Shown one piece after another: positions 1 through 8,787 of a DNA stretch of 64,000 nt. Under the pieces are notes generated by a model that ran no database searches, was not told the origin of the DNA, and saw nothing but the letters and a program-made list of their open reading frames with translations. Origin of the DNA: Epilithonimonas sp042695135. Lineage in GTDB: Bacteria; Bacteroidota; Bacteroidia; Flavobacteriales; Weeksellaceae. Location: assembly GCF_042695135.1 (NCBI RefSeq), contig NZ_CP170547.1, positions 1,550,001 through 1,614,000 on the forward strand. Direction: 5' to 3'. Numbering within the stretch: position 1 is the first letter of the stretch; every line of letters begins with the position of its first letter. Both the position numbers and the translations under genes were made by a program.

Positions 1-1
1 C

Positions 2-1111
2 TTTGAACTCAATGCAAAATCCGGCGTTATCGCTTCCATTTCAAATCCTGAGAAGAAAATCTATGGTGTACAATTCCATCCGGAAGTTTCACATTCTGAG
101 GAAGGTGGCAAAATGATTGAGAACTTCGTTTTCGGAATCTGTAAATCAGAAAAGAACTGGAAACTGACCAATTATATTGAGAAAACCGTTGCCGAGATCA
201 AAGAAAAAGTAGGCGACAACAAAGTGATCCTCGGTCTTTCCGGAGGTGTAGATTCTTCCGTTGCTGCCGTTTTGATCCACAAAGCAATCGGCGACCAACT
301 GAATTGTATCTTCGTCGATACCGGACTTTTGAGAAAAGATGAGGACAAAAAAGTAATGGAAAATTACGGAAAACATTTCAAGATGAACATCAAATTAGTT
401 GAAGCTTCCGAAAGATTCTTATCCAAATTAGCAGGCGTTGGCGATCCTGAACAAAAACGCAAGATCATCGGCAACGAGTTCGTTCATGTTTTCGATGAAG
501 AATCCAAAAAAATAGAGGGTGCAAAATTCCTTGCGCAGGGAACGATCTATCCAGACGTCATCGAATCCCAGTCTGTAAAAGGACCTTCAGCGGTGATCAA
601 ATCGCACCATAATGTTGGCGGATTGCCGGAAGAAATGGAATTTGAATTGTTGGAACCTTTGAGAGAATTATTCAAAGATGAGGTGAGAAAAGTAGGAGAG
701 GAATTGGGAATCCCGCACGAGTTGGTTTACAGGCATCCGTTTCCCGGACCAGGTTTGGGAATTCGTGTTTTGGGCGAAGTTGACGCAGAAAAAGTAAAAA
801 TCCTTCAGGAAGCAGACGATATCTTCATCGAGGAATTGTACAAAAATGATCTTTATGAGAAAGTTTCTCAGGCATTCGTAGTGTTACTTCCGGTGAAATC
901 TGTCGGGGTAATGGGAGACGAAAGAACCTATGAATATACAGCGGTTGTTCGTTCTGCAAACACCATCGATTTTATGACTGCAACCTGGAGCCGACTTCCA
1001 TATGAGTTCTTGGATACGGTTTCCAGCAGAATCATCAATGAAGTAAGAGGAATTAATAGAGTGGCTTATGACATCAGTTCAAAACCACCTGCAACGATCG
1101 AGTGGGAGTAG
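2..1111 (+). CDS. guaA: GMP synthase (glutamine-hydrolysing), 3' part
   Basis: Makes GMP from XMP, ATP and glutamine in purine synthesis. The reading frame is open from base 2, so about 369 C-terminal residues are visible and roughly 140 N-terminal residues of the glutamine amidotransferase domain lie left of the window. The visible part begins at the end of that domain, with the His and Glu of its catalytic triad in GVQFHPEVSH. The ATP-pyrophosphatase P-loop LSGGVDSS follows, and then the GMP synthase C-terminal dimerisation domain with HPFPGPGLGIR and the family ending KPPATIEWE. An internal ATG at 113 is not the real start. A strong hairpin terminator follows the stop. Identity is secure. 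Confidence 0.97.
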   Translation, partial: FELNAKSGVIASISNPEKKIYGVQFHPEVSHSEEGGKMIENFVFGICKSEKNWKLTNYIEKTVAEIKEKVGDNKVILGLSGGVDSSVAAVLIHKAIGDQLNCIFVDTGLLRKDEDKKVMENYGKHFKMNIKLVEASERFLSKLAGVGDPEQKRKIIGNEFVHVFDEESKKIEGAKFLAQGTIYPDVIESQSVKGPSAVIKSHHNVGGLPEEMEFELLEPLRELFKDEVRKVGEELGIPHELVYRHPFPGPGLGIRVLGEVDAEKVKILQEADDIFIEELYKNDLYEKVSQAFVVLLPVKSVGVMGDERTYEYTAVVRSANTIDFMTATWSRLPYEFLDTVSSRIINEVRGINRVAYDISSKPPATIEWE

Positions 1112-1145
1112 TTAATTATGAATGATTACTTATAAATTATAAATG

Positions 1146-1176
1146 AAAAAGCCAGCAATTAATTGCTGGCTTTTTT
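1146..1176 (+). terminator. guaA terminator
   Basis: A perfect 10-bp inverted repeat, GCCAGCAATT then AATTGCTGGC (1151-1170), is flanked by A5 and T6. This is a typical intrinsic terminator 35 bp after the guaA stop codon. Confidence 0.85.
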
Positions 1177-1227
1177 GTTGAGACAATTTGACTTGAGTTC
1201 AACCGTAACCTTGTTTAACGATAAAAG

Positions 1228-1416
1228 TAGTATTATAGAGTGGTCGATTAGTATTATAGATTAGCCGAGTAGTATTACAGATTAGCAGAATGGTGTTATA
1301 GATTACTGAAATAGTATTACAGATTAGCCGAGTAGTGTTACAGATTATCGAAGTAGTATTACAGATTAGGTAACTGGTATTAAAGATAAGTCGAATAGTA
1401 TTATAGATAGTTTTGT
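1228..1416. repeat. 21-bp tandem repeat, nine units
   Basis: Nine head-to-tail units of exactly 21 bp start at 1228, 1249, 1270, 1291, 1312, 1333, 1354, 1375 and 1396. The well-kept part is TAGTATTACAGATTAG, followed by five variable bases (often CCGAG or near it). Variation is mostly T/C at position 9 and A/G at positions 2 and 5, and the last unit decays after its first 14 bases. Stop codons interrupt the frames across the array, so it is not coding. It lies between the terminators of two convergent genes. No function is recognised. Confidence 0.9.
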
Positions 1417-1480
1417 ATCCTTAATGATTGATTGGACAAGAATTTTGTAATCTGCTGGAAATAGAAAACAACTCTAAAGT

Positions 1481-1515
1481 AAAAAGACCTACTCAAAGTT
1501 GAATAGGTCTTTTTT
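1481..1515 (-). terminator. Terminator of the FMN/GltB-like gene (possibly bidirectional)
   Basis: The inverted repeat AAGACCTACTC / GAATAGGTCTT is flanked by A and T runs on both sides. It lies just downstream of the minus-strand gene ending at 1537. Confidence 0.75.
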
Positions 1516-1536
1516 ATTAAGTTGAGAAAACTAATT

Positions 1537-3045
1537 TTATCTTTTCCTCACATTCTCCAAAATATCCGGAAAATAGGTGTCGGACAAGTGTTCAAACTCA
1601 TCGCCGCGCATAAACATAGAAGCATCTACCTGATCATAACTTTCCCGTCCGGCAGCGGCAATCAGTTCGTTACAGGTGTATAAAGTATTTTTATGAAACT
1701 GATAAACACGCTCGGTTTTATCATTGGTATCAAGGCCTTTGATGAGCATTTTGTCCTGAGTTGCAACGCCTGTTGGACAAGTATTCGTATTACATCTCAA
1801 AGCCTGAATACAGCCTAACGAAAACATAAATCCTCTGGCATTATTACAAAGATCAGCACCCATCGCAACAGCTCTCAGAATATCCAGCGAAGTCAGAACT
1901 TTTCCGCTTGCGATGATCCTTAATTTGTCTCTCACTTCATAATTAATCAACGTTCGGTTCACGAAAATCAATGCTGGTTCCAGCGGCATCCCAACGCCAT
2001 CCGAAAATTCCGGAGGAGCAGCACCGGTTCCGCCTTCGGCACCATCTACGGTGATAAAATCAGGATAGATATTCAGGATATTCATCTGTTCACAGATGTC
2101 TTCAAACTCTTTGGTGTCGCCGATGCAAAGCTTGAAACCAGTTGGTTTGCCACCAGATAGGTCGCGAAGCTGCTGAACGAACTTCAATAAACCTTCTGCA
2201 TTGGAAAATGCACTGTGAGATGGTGGTGAAAGGATCGTTATTCCGGGTCTTACGTGGCGGATTGCTGCAATTTCCGGTGTGTTTTTGACAGCCGGCAAAA
2301 CACCGCCGTGACCTGGTTTTGCACCTTGAGATAGCTTGATCTCAATCATTTTTACATTGTCCAGATTTGCATATTTTGTGAACAATTCTGCATCGAAATT
2401 TCCTTCTTCATTTCTGCAACCAAAATAACCTGTACCAATCTGCCAGCAAAGATCGCCGCCTTCCATATGGTGTGGCGAGATCCCGCCCTCGCCGGTGTTG
2501 TGATAGAAATTTCCTTTTTTCGCACCTCGGTTCAAAGCCATCTGAGCGCGGTCACTCAAAGCTCCGAAACTCATTGCAGAGATGTTGAATAGTGAAGCAT
2601 TATAGGGCTGTTTGCAGTCTTGTCCGCCAATTGTTACTCGCGGAAGTTCTTCTTTCGGATGTTTTGCGTAGATAGAATGTTTGATTCCCTCATATTTTCT
2701 GTGGTTGATTTCCAGCTGGGTTCCGAATGGAACCGTGTCGCTTAGATTCTTGGAACGTCGGTAGGCGGCAGATCTTTGATGCCTTGGAAACGGTTTTCCG
2801 TCCGTTTCTCTTTCGATAAAATATTGCTGAATCTCTGGCGAAATACCCTCAAATATGAAACGGAAATATCCTAAAACAGGGAAGTTTCTGAGAATAGCGT
2901 GTTTGGTTTGATATGTATTGTAGATTCCTAAGATGTATAAAAATGTCAGTAAAACGGGAATCCAATAGTCGGCTTTTATAAGCAAAGCTACCGTCCAGCT
3001 TACTATTAATACAACGATTCCCCAAAGAACGAATTTATTCCTCAT
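1537..3045 (-). CDS. FMN-binding glutamate synthase-family protein, membrane-anchored
   Basis: A 502-aa stand-alone relative of the synthase (FMN) domain of glutamate synthase. Two hydrophobic helices at about residues 5-25 and 28-45 should anchor it in the inner membrane. The rest matches the glutamate synthase alpha/beta-barrel: SQGAKPGHGG, the VDGAEGGTGAAP loop, and the cysteine set CIQALRCNTNTCPTG. Those cysteines have the same C-x5-C-x4-C spacing as the 3Fe-4S site of the gltB product encoded at 16649-21187. It lacks both the N-terminal amidotransferase domain and the C-terminal helix domain of GltB. The true substrate and electron donor are unknown. It appears monocistronic. Confidence 0.88.
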   Translation of the reverse strand: MRNKFVLWGIVVLIVSWTVALLIKADYWIPVLLTFLYILGIYNTYQTKHAILRNFPVLGYFRFIFEGISPEIQQYFIERETDGKPFPRHQRSAAYRRSKNLSDTVPFGTQLEINHRKYEGIKHSIYAKHPKEELPRVTIGGQDCKQPYNASLFNISAMSFGALSDRAQMALNRGAKKGNFYHNTGEGGISPHHMEGGDLCWQIGTGYFGCRNEEGNFDAELFTKYANLDNVKMIEIKLSQGAKPGHGGVLPAVKNTPEIAAIRHVRPGITILSPPSHSAFSNAEGLLKFVQQLRDLSGGKPTGFKLCIGDTKEFEDICEQMNILNIYPDFITVDGAEGGTGAAPPEFSDGVGMPLEPALIFVNRTLINYEVRDKLRIIASGKVLTSLDILRAVAMGADLCNNARGFMFSLGCIQALRCNTNTCPTGVATQDKMLIKGLDTNDKTERVYQFHKNTLYTCNELIAAAGRESYDQVDASMFMRGDEFEHLSDTYFPDILENVRKR

Positions 3046-3132
3046 AATTTTTTGAATTTGTAATTCTTGTTAAATATAAAACCATTCCAAAGATATTTGA
3101 AATGGTTTTAATTAAATAAATGTAGTCAAATC

Positions 3133-4764
3133 TTAATTAACTTGCTTGACTTCGATGTAATAATTTTTGTTAAACTGAATCAGTTTGTCGGACTTCAAAG
3201 TTATCGTCTGCGGTTGTTCTGTTGGTTTCAGTTCTTGTCCGTCTGCCAGTCTGATTGGAAATTTCAGATTTGGGATCACATTACTCCATTTGTAAGTCAG
3301 CTGATTTCCGTTTTGTTTGTATTCCAAAGTCGGGATCTTCACTGTTCTCAGATATTGATTGAAAATCGAAGACAAATCAATTCCGGATTTATCAGAAAAA
3401 TACTTTTCAATCTGCTGAGTTGTCACAGTCTGATGATAGAAATCTTTATTAAGTCCTCTCAGAATCTGTCTGAATTTTTCATCATTATTAATGACAGTCC
3501 GGATCGTGTGGATCATATTCGCACCTTTAAAATACATATCGCCGCTGCCTTCATTCCTTACACCATATTGTCCGATGATCGGTTTGTCGTTTTGGATTTT
3601 ATCTCTTAATCCTTGTAAATACGTATCAGCATCCGCTTTTCCCCAAAGGCTTTCTATATATAAAGTTTCAGAATAATCTGTAAAAGCCTCGTGGATCCAC
3701 ATATCTGCCTGATCTTTAGCGGTGATATTGTTGGCAAACCACTCGTGTCCGGATTCGTGGATGATGATGTAATCCCACTTAAGCCCAATACCGGTTTCGG
3801 AAAGGTCTCTGCCCAAATAACCGTTTTGAAATTTGTTTCCGTAAGCTACATTGCTCTGATGCTCCATCCCAAGATGCGGAGATTCTACCAATTTATAGGA
3901 GTCTTCATAAAAAGGATAAGGCCCAAACCAATTTTCAAAGGATTTGATCATCGGTTTCACCTGTTCGAATTGTTTTTTGGCTTTGTCGAGGTTGTAATCC
4001 AAAACCCAATAATCCAGATCCAGTTTCCCTTTTTCACCATCAAAACTATCTTTGAAATTCACATATTTCCCGATTGACGGAATAATAGAATAATCGTTGA
4101 TCGGATTTTTTACTTCCCAGGTCCAGGCCTTTTTACTGCCAATATTTTCTTGTTTGATTAATCTTCCACCCGCGACTGCTACAAGGTCTTTTGGTGTGAT
4201 GATTTTGAAAGTGACTCCGTTATCCGGCTCATCGCTCCAGATATCTTTTGTTGGCAGCCAGATACTTGCACCGATTCCTTCGTCTGCCATTGTCATCCAC
4301 GGATTTCCGTTTGCATCTTTGGTAAAGATCCAGCCGCCGTCCCAAGGTGCGTGTTTTGCAATTAAAGGATTTCCGGAAAAGTCGATATCAATCGTGAATT
4401 TTTCTCCTTTTTTGAAATTTTTGTTTGTTGATAAAAAAATGAAATCGCCATCCACTTTTTGAGTAGTAATTGGAAAGTTAGCTTTAATTTTGTCAGCTTT
4501 CATCGGATTTTGAAGATCGATCTGGAAAGTCGGATTTTTTACATCTTTCTCGATTTCCAGAGTAATCTTGTTGCTTCCTTTGATGCTTTTTTTCTCGAAA
4601 TCAGCTTCCAGAACGATATCATATTTTTTGACATCCCAGAAGTCTCTGAATTTGGTATTAGAACCTTTCAGAGAATCAGTTTTGGTGAATTTTTCCGGAG
4701 ACTCGAAAAACTGAGCTTTGGAAAATCCCATCACTAATATAGAAAGTAAGAGTAGTTTTTTCAT
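3133..4764 (-). CDS. Secreted M1-family zinc metallopeptidase
   Basis: A 543-aa aminopeptidase-like protein with signal peptide MKKLLLLSILVMGFSKAQ. The M1 zinc site is complete: HESGH near residue 338, then after exactly 18 residues the third ligand Glu in IHEAFTDYSE. The exopeptidase motif upstream appears as LGMEHQSNVAYG, close to the family GxMEN with His replacing Asn. The protein is shorter than classical aminopeptidase N and lacks the large C-terminal helical domain, like many Bacteroidetes M1 peptidases. It should act in the periplasm or outside the cell on peptides. No T9SS sorting tail is seen. Monocistronic, with the hairpin-repeat cluster upstream. Confidence 0.92.
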   Translation of the reverse strand: MKKLLLLSILVMGFSKAQFFESPEKFTKTDSLKGSNTKFRDFWDVKKYDIVLEADFEKKSIKGSNKITLEIEKDVKNPTFQIDLQNPMKADKIKANFPITTQKVDGDFIFLSTNKNFKKGEKFTIDIDFSGNPLIAKHAPWDGGWIFTKDANGNPWMTMADEGIGASIWLPTKDIWSDEPDNGVTFKIITPKDLVAVAGGRLIKQENIGSKKAWTWEVKNPINDYSIIPSIGKYVNFKDSFDGEKGKLDLDYWVLDYNLDKAKKQFEQVKPMIKSFENWFGPYPFYEDSYKLVESPHLGMEHQSNVAYGNKFQNGYLGRDLSETGIGLKWDYIIIHESGHEWFANNITAKDQADMWIHEAFTDYSETLYIESLWGKADADTYLQGLRDKIQNDKPIIGQYGVRNEGSGDMYFKGANMIHTIRTVINNDEKFRQILRGLNKDFYHQTVTTQQIEKYFSDKSGIDLSSIFNQYLRTVKIPTLEYKQNGNQLTYKWSNVIPNLKFPIRLADGQELKPTEQPQTITLKSDKLIQFNKNYYIEVKQVN

Positions 4765-4839
4765 TTTTTATTTTTTTGAGGTCTGATAAGTCTAAATTTA
4801 ATTATTAAACGTTACAATCTTTAGTCCGTATAAAGCAAA

Positions 4840-4950
4840 GCTCCGTAGGAGCGAAATGTTTGTAGCAAGAAATTCTTTAAAAAAAGTTCCGTAGGAACGA
4901 AATGTTTGTAGCAAAGTTTCTATCAATAAAATCCAGCTCCGTAGGAGCGA
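4840..4950. repeat. Interspersed hairpin repeat, three copies
   Basis: Copies lie at 4840-4867, 4886-4913 and 4936-4950. Each has a short hairpin of the form GCTCC-GTA-GGAGC, and the first two continue with the shared tail GAAATGTTTGTAGCA. In the middle copy the stem reads GTTCC-GTA-GGAAC, so both arms changed together and pairing is kept. The cluster fills the gap between the divergent M1 peptidase upstream region and the 3' end of the dihydrouridine synthase gene. Confidence 0.85.
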
Positions 4951-4977
4951 CAATTTTCAACTTTAATATGGTTCACC

Positions 4978-5967
4978 TTAAAATGCATTTTCTAAATAGA
5001 AGTGCTTCGTTTCCTCAATAATATTGTCAATTTCTTCAAGTGTCAAAGCCTGAAGAAACTTAGTTTTAAATTCCTTAAAATGCGGAATACCTCGGAAATA
5101 ATTACTGTAATGCTGTCTCATTTCTACAATTCCCGGTCTTTCGCCTTTCCATTCTACAGACCAAAGCGCGTGGTTTTTTACCGCTTCTAATCTTTCGGCA
5201 ATGGTGGGTTGTGGCAAAATTTCTCCTGTGTTGAAGAAATGTTTAATTTCATTGAAGATCCACGGATAACCAATGGCACCGCGACCAATCATAATGCCGT
5301 CGCAATTGTATTTATTTTTATATTCCAACGCTTTTTCGGGAGAATCTACATCACCATTTCCAAAGATCGGAATTTCGATATTTGGATTATTTTTGATTCT
5401 GGAAATATGTTTCCAGTCGGCCTCACCTTTATACATTTGAGCACGCGTTCTGGCGTGGATTGTCAACGCTTTGATGCCTACATCCTGCAGTCTTTCGGCC
5501 ACTTCATCAATATTTATCGAGTCATTATCCCAGCCTAATCTGGTTTTTACGGTAACCGGCAAATGGGTCGAATTTACGACAGCTTTCGTTAATCGGACCA
5601 TTAGGTCAATATCCTTCAGAACGCCGGCTCCGGCTCCTTTACAAACTACTTTTTTTACAGGACAGCCGAAGTTGATGTCAACCAGATCGGGTTCAACAGT
5701 TTCTACGATTCTTGCGGACATTGCCATTGCTTCTTCATCACCACCAAAAATCTGAATCCCGACAGGTCTTTCATAGTCGAAGATATCGAGTTTTTTACGG
5801 CTTTTGATTGCATCACGAATGAGTCCTTCCGAAGAAATAAATTCCGAATACATCAGATCTGCACCGTGCATTTTACAAAGTTTTCTAAATGGAGGATCCG
5901 ACACGTCTTCCATTGGAGCGAGTAATAGTGGAAAATCCGGAAGTTCTATGTTGCCAATTTTTACCAT
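4978..5967 (-). CDS. dusB: tRNA-dihydrouridine synthase (DusB type)
   Basis: A flavoenzyme that reduces uridines in the D-loop of tRNA using NADPH. About 329 aa from the chosen start MVKIGNIELPDFP. Family marks are LLLAPMEDVSDPPFR (FMN-binding start), DINFGCPVKKVV with the catalytic region Cys, GAGAGVLKD, TVKTRLGWD, IHARTR and IFGNGDV/IMIGRGA (FMN phosphate). An upstream in-frame ATG at 5988 would add seven residues. A -7 promoter box, TATCTTTG, lies inside that stretch only 5 bp before the ATG at 5967, so the shorter start is preferred. The Dus subtype is assigned from general similarity. Confidence 0.92.
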   Translation of the reverse strand: MVKIGNIELPDFPLLLAPMEDVSDPPFRKLCKMHGADLMYSEFISSEGLIRDAIKSRKKLDIFDYERPVGIQIFGGDEEAMAMSARIVETVEPDLVDINFGCPVKKVVCKGAGAGVLKDIDLMVRLTKAVVNSTHLPVTVKTRLGWDNDSINIDEVAERLQDVGIKALTIHARTRAQMYKGEADWKHISRIKNNPNIEIPIFGNGDVDSPEKALEYKNKYNCDGIMIGRGAIGYPWIFNEIKHFFNTGEILPQPTIAERLEAVKNHALWSVEWKGERPGIVEMRQHYSNYFRGIPHFKEFKTKFLQALTLEEIDNIIEETKHFYLENAF

Positions 5968-5971
5968 TCTG

Positions 5972-5979
5972 CAAAGATA
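5972..5979 (-). promoter_or_regulatory. -7 promoter box of the dus gene
   Basis: TATCTTTG on the minus strand matches the Bacteroidetes -7 consensus TAnnTTTG. It is so close to the ATG at 5967 that the transcript would have almost no leader. Confidence 0.6.
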
Positions 5980-6136
5980 ATAATTCATTTTCGTTTGTCC
6001 ATTTTGAAAATCGCTCTGTTTAATAGATAATAATATTTGAGTATTGTTGTATTTTCTATAAGTTTTTGATTATTTGTAGATGATTTTATCTATAAAATTT
6101 CTAAATTAGTAGCTTGTTTAATAAAAATAGTATTAT

Positions 6137-8710
6137 ATGAAGAAGATTAACTCTCTCAATCGCGGAATTACAATTGCCGCTTTTTTTGCGTTTTCATTCA
6201 TTCAGGCTCAGAATTATGAGTCTGTTGTTAATGATTATATCTCTGTCAATCAGAAATATAAAAAAACAGCAGTCAGCGGAATAAAAGTAATGGATGCCGA
6301 CCAGTCAGAAAGTTTGAAGGGAACTGTTGTCAATGTACAGCAGACGTATGAAGGAATTCCTGTTTTTAATGCCATATCATCGGCTTTGATCAAGAATAAT
6401 AAAGTGACTCATTTTTCAGATAATTTTTCAGATATTACTTCTGTAAGTGTAGGTTCGAAAAAAGCAGAAATTACATTAGGTTCAGCTTTTGATTCGGTGC
6501 TGAAAAATCTAAAACTTAAAAAAAGTGATAAGTACACTTTTGAAGCAGGAAAAGAAAACACTGTTTTAAGTAAAACTGTTTACTATAAAAAAGCGGATGA
6601 GCTAATCTTAGCCTACGAAATTAATTTTGAAGAAGCAGACAGCAGCAATTACTGGAATGTTTTGGTAAATGCCAGCAACGGAGAGATTCTTGAGAAAAAT
6701 AATCTATTGGTATCCTGTAAGTTCGATACGCATTCTTATTCCAATCCGGGAAGAATTGCTAATTTAAAAACTACACAAAATAATAGTCTTTCACAAGCGG
6801 CAAATAAAATCCTTGCACCGGATAATGCTTCATACCGCGTTTTTGAGCTGCCTTTAGAGGCGCCAACATTTGGAAACAGAACTTTGGCTTCTAATCCTTG
6901 GTTCCTGGATGCATCTCCGGAAGGATGGCATTCTGACGGCACAAATCATTACACCTATACAAGGGGAAATAATGCTTACGCTTATACGGATTATACTAAT
7001 ACGAATGCAGTTGGAGACGTTGCAGAAGGGGGAGCTGGCAGATTATTTGATTTTCCTCTGGATGTCAATACACCGCCGGCACAATATACCAATGCTGCGA
7101 TCACGCAATTATTCTACATGAATAATAAGATGCATGATATTTTCTACAAATTCGGGTTTACAGAATCTGCCAGAAACTTTCAGACCAATAATTTCGGAAA
7201 GGGAGGAACAGGTAATGACGCTGTAAGAGCAGAAGCACGCGATGGTGGCGGAACAGATAATGCAAACTTTTCTACGCCTGCAGATGGCGGAGTCCCAAGA
7301 ATGCAGATGTATCTTTGGGGTCCGAAAACTCAGAATTTTCTTTCCTATAATTCACCTTCAGATTTAGTTGGCAGACATCCTATCGTTGGAGTCAATACAG
7401 AATTTGGTCCGGATATTTCTACAAATCCTGTTACGGCAGATGTCGTTCTTGTGAATCCAATCAAGGGTTGTACAACGCTTAGCAATACCAATCTCACTGG
7501 CAAGATCGCATTAATAGAAAGAGGGGATTGTAACTTTACTGTTAAATTCAAAAATGCTCAGGATAAGGGTGCTCTTGGTGTCATTGTTTATAACGCGTCA
7601 GATTCTCCTGCTGTCGGAAATATGGGAGGAACAGATGCCACTGTTACTATTCCAGGTGTTCTTGTAGAAAATTCGGAAGGAGAACTTATCAAAGGGAAAA
7701 TTGCCACCTTTAATACCGTTAATGCAAATATAAAAGACGAAAGCATCTGGATAGATGGCAGTTTGGATAATGGTATTGTGGCTCACGAGTATGGTCACGG
7801 GATCTCTAACAGAAATACAGGTAATGGTTATTCTTGTCTTAATACAAGTTCTGATAACGAACAAATGGGAGAAGGATGGTCGGATTTCTTCGCATTGATG
7901 TTGACCAATCGTCCTGGCGATAATGCAGATGTACCTAGAGGTATCGGTACTTTTGCAATAGATGAGGATATTGATGGTGTAGGAATCAGACCAGCTCAAT
8001 ATTCTCCTGATACAAATATTAATCCTTACACTTACGGCTATACAAACGGAATGACTTATGTTTCAAATGGTGTTACTGTTGTTAATGTACATTCTGTAGG
8101 GTTTGTATGGGCAACAATGCTTTGGGATCTTCACTGGAAAATGGTGGAGAAATACGGTTATGCTTCGGATGTTGTAGCTGCTCCCAATTCGGGAAGCGGA
8201 AGAGTGCTGCAACTGGTTGTAAACGGATTGAAATTACAAGGTTGTAGTCCGACATTTGTAAAAGGCAGAGATGCAATTATTGCTGCAGACCAGGCTATGA
8301 CTGGCGGTGCAGACAAATGTCTGATCTGGAATGTCTTCGCAAAAAGAGGTTTGGGTGTTGGTGCTTCCGCAGGTTTGATTACCGGAACAGGAACAGGGAT
8401 GAATGATCAGGTAGAAGATTTCTCAGTCCCTGCAGAATGTAGTCTTGCTGTTGCAGACGTTCAAAAAGATAAATTTGTAGTTTATCCAAATCCGGCTAAA
8501 AACGAAATTCATATCAAAAGCGGATCTGTTACTTTAGGAAAAACTTTGGTTAAGATTTATGACGCTTCCGGAAAATTGGTTTTGGAAGACAATCTTAATC
8601 TTTCTGATAATACCGCGATCAACGTGAATTCTTTACCAAACGGCGTTTACGTTGTAAAAGGTACTGGTCTTGGCGTTAATTTCAGTGAAAAAGTAATCAT
8701 CAGAAAATAA
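6137..8710 (+). CDS. Secreted M36 (fungalysin-type) metallopeptidase with PA domain and T9SS tail
   Basis: An 857-aa extracellular protease. Order of parts: signal peptide (residues 1-24, ending IQAQ); propeptide of the FTP type (about 30-200); M36 catalytic domain interrupted by a protease-associated (PA) domain at about 444-535 (IALIERGDCNFTVK, GALGVIVYN); zinc motif HEYGH near residue 550 with the downstream GEGWSDFFA Glu; and a C-terminal type A T9SS sorting domain from about 778 (VVYPNPAKNEI, GVYVVKG, EKVIIRK). It should cross the outer membrane by T9SS and degrade proteins outside the cell. It is followed by its own terminator. Confidence 0.95.
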   Translation: MKKINSLNRGITIAAFFAFSFIQAQNYESVVNDYISVNQKYKKTAVSGIKVMDADQSESLKGTVVNVQQTYEGIPVFNAISSALIKNNKVTHFSDNFSDITSVSVGSKKAEITLGSAFDSVLKNLKLKKSDKYTFEAGKENTVLSKTVYYKKADELILAYEINFEEADSSNYWNVLVNASNGEILEKNNLLVSCKFDTHSYSNPGRIANLKTTQNNSLSQAANKILAPDNASYRVFELPLEAPTFGNRTLASNPWFLDASPEGWHSDGTNHYTYTRGNNAYAYTDYTNTNAVGDVAEGGAGRLFDFPLDVNTPPAQYTNAAITQLFYMNNKMHDIFYKFGFTESARNFQTNNFGKGGTGNDAVRAEARDGGGTDNANFSTPADGGVPRMQMYLWGPKTQNFLSYNSPSDLVGRHPIVGVNTEFGPDISTNPVTADVVLVNPIKGCTTLSNTNLTGKIALIERGDCNFTVKFKNAQDKGALGVIVYNASDSPAVGNMGGTDATVTIPGVLVENSEGELIKGKIATFNTVNANIKDESIWIDGSLDNGIVAHEYGHGISNRNTGNGYSCLNTSSDNEQMGEGWSDFFALMLTNRPGDNADVPRGIGTFAIDEDIDGVGIRPAQYSPDTNINPYTYGYTNGMTYVSNGVTVVNVHSVGFVWATMLWDLHWKMVEKYGYASDVVAAPNSGSGRVLQLVVNGLKLQGCSPTFVKGRDAIIAADQAMTGGADKCLIWNVFAKRGLGVGASAGLITGTGTGMNDQVEDFSVPAECSLAVADVQKDKFVVYPNPAKNEIHIKSGSVTLGKTLVKIYDASGKLVLEDNLNLSDNTAINVNSLPNGVYVVKGTGLGVNFSEKVIIRK

Positions 8711-8736
8711 ATATTTTTCTAATAATTATCATAGAA

Positions 8737-8763
8737 GGCATCCTTTTCAGGATGTCTTTTTTA
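8737..8763 (+). terminator. Terminator of the M36 peptidase gene
   Basis: GGCATCCT / AGGATGTC hairpin with a short loop, followed by T6. It overlaps the upstream edge of the next gene's promoter. Confidence 0.75.
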
Positions 8764-8765
8764 TT

Positions 8766-8773
8766 TATATTTG
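8766..8773 (+). promoter_or_regulatory. -7 promoter box of the cytochrome c gene
   Basis: TATATTTG matches TAnnTTTG and ends 14 bp before the ATG at 8788. It supports that start over the in-frame ATG at 8752, which lies upstream of the promoter. Confidence 0.6.
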
Positions 8774-8787
8774 AACAAAAGTTAAGA

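Noticed and set aside
1228..1416. Possible CRISPR array
   Set aside because: Units are 21 bp head-to-tail with no unique spacers, and no cas gene is present.
3142..4737. Several plus-strand open frames opposite the M1 peptidase gene
   Set aside because: Shadows of a complete peptidase gene with signal peptide and zinc site; their products look random.
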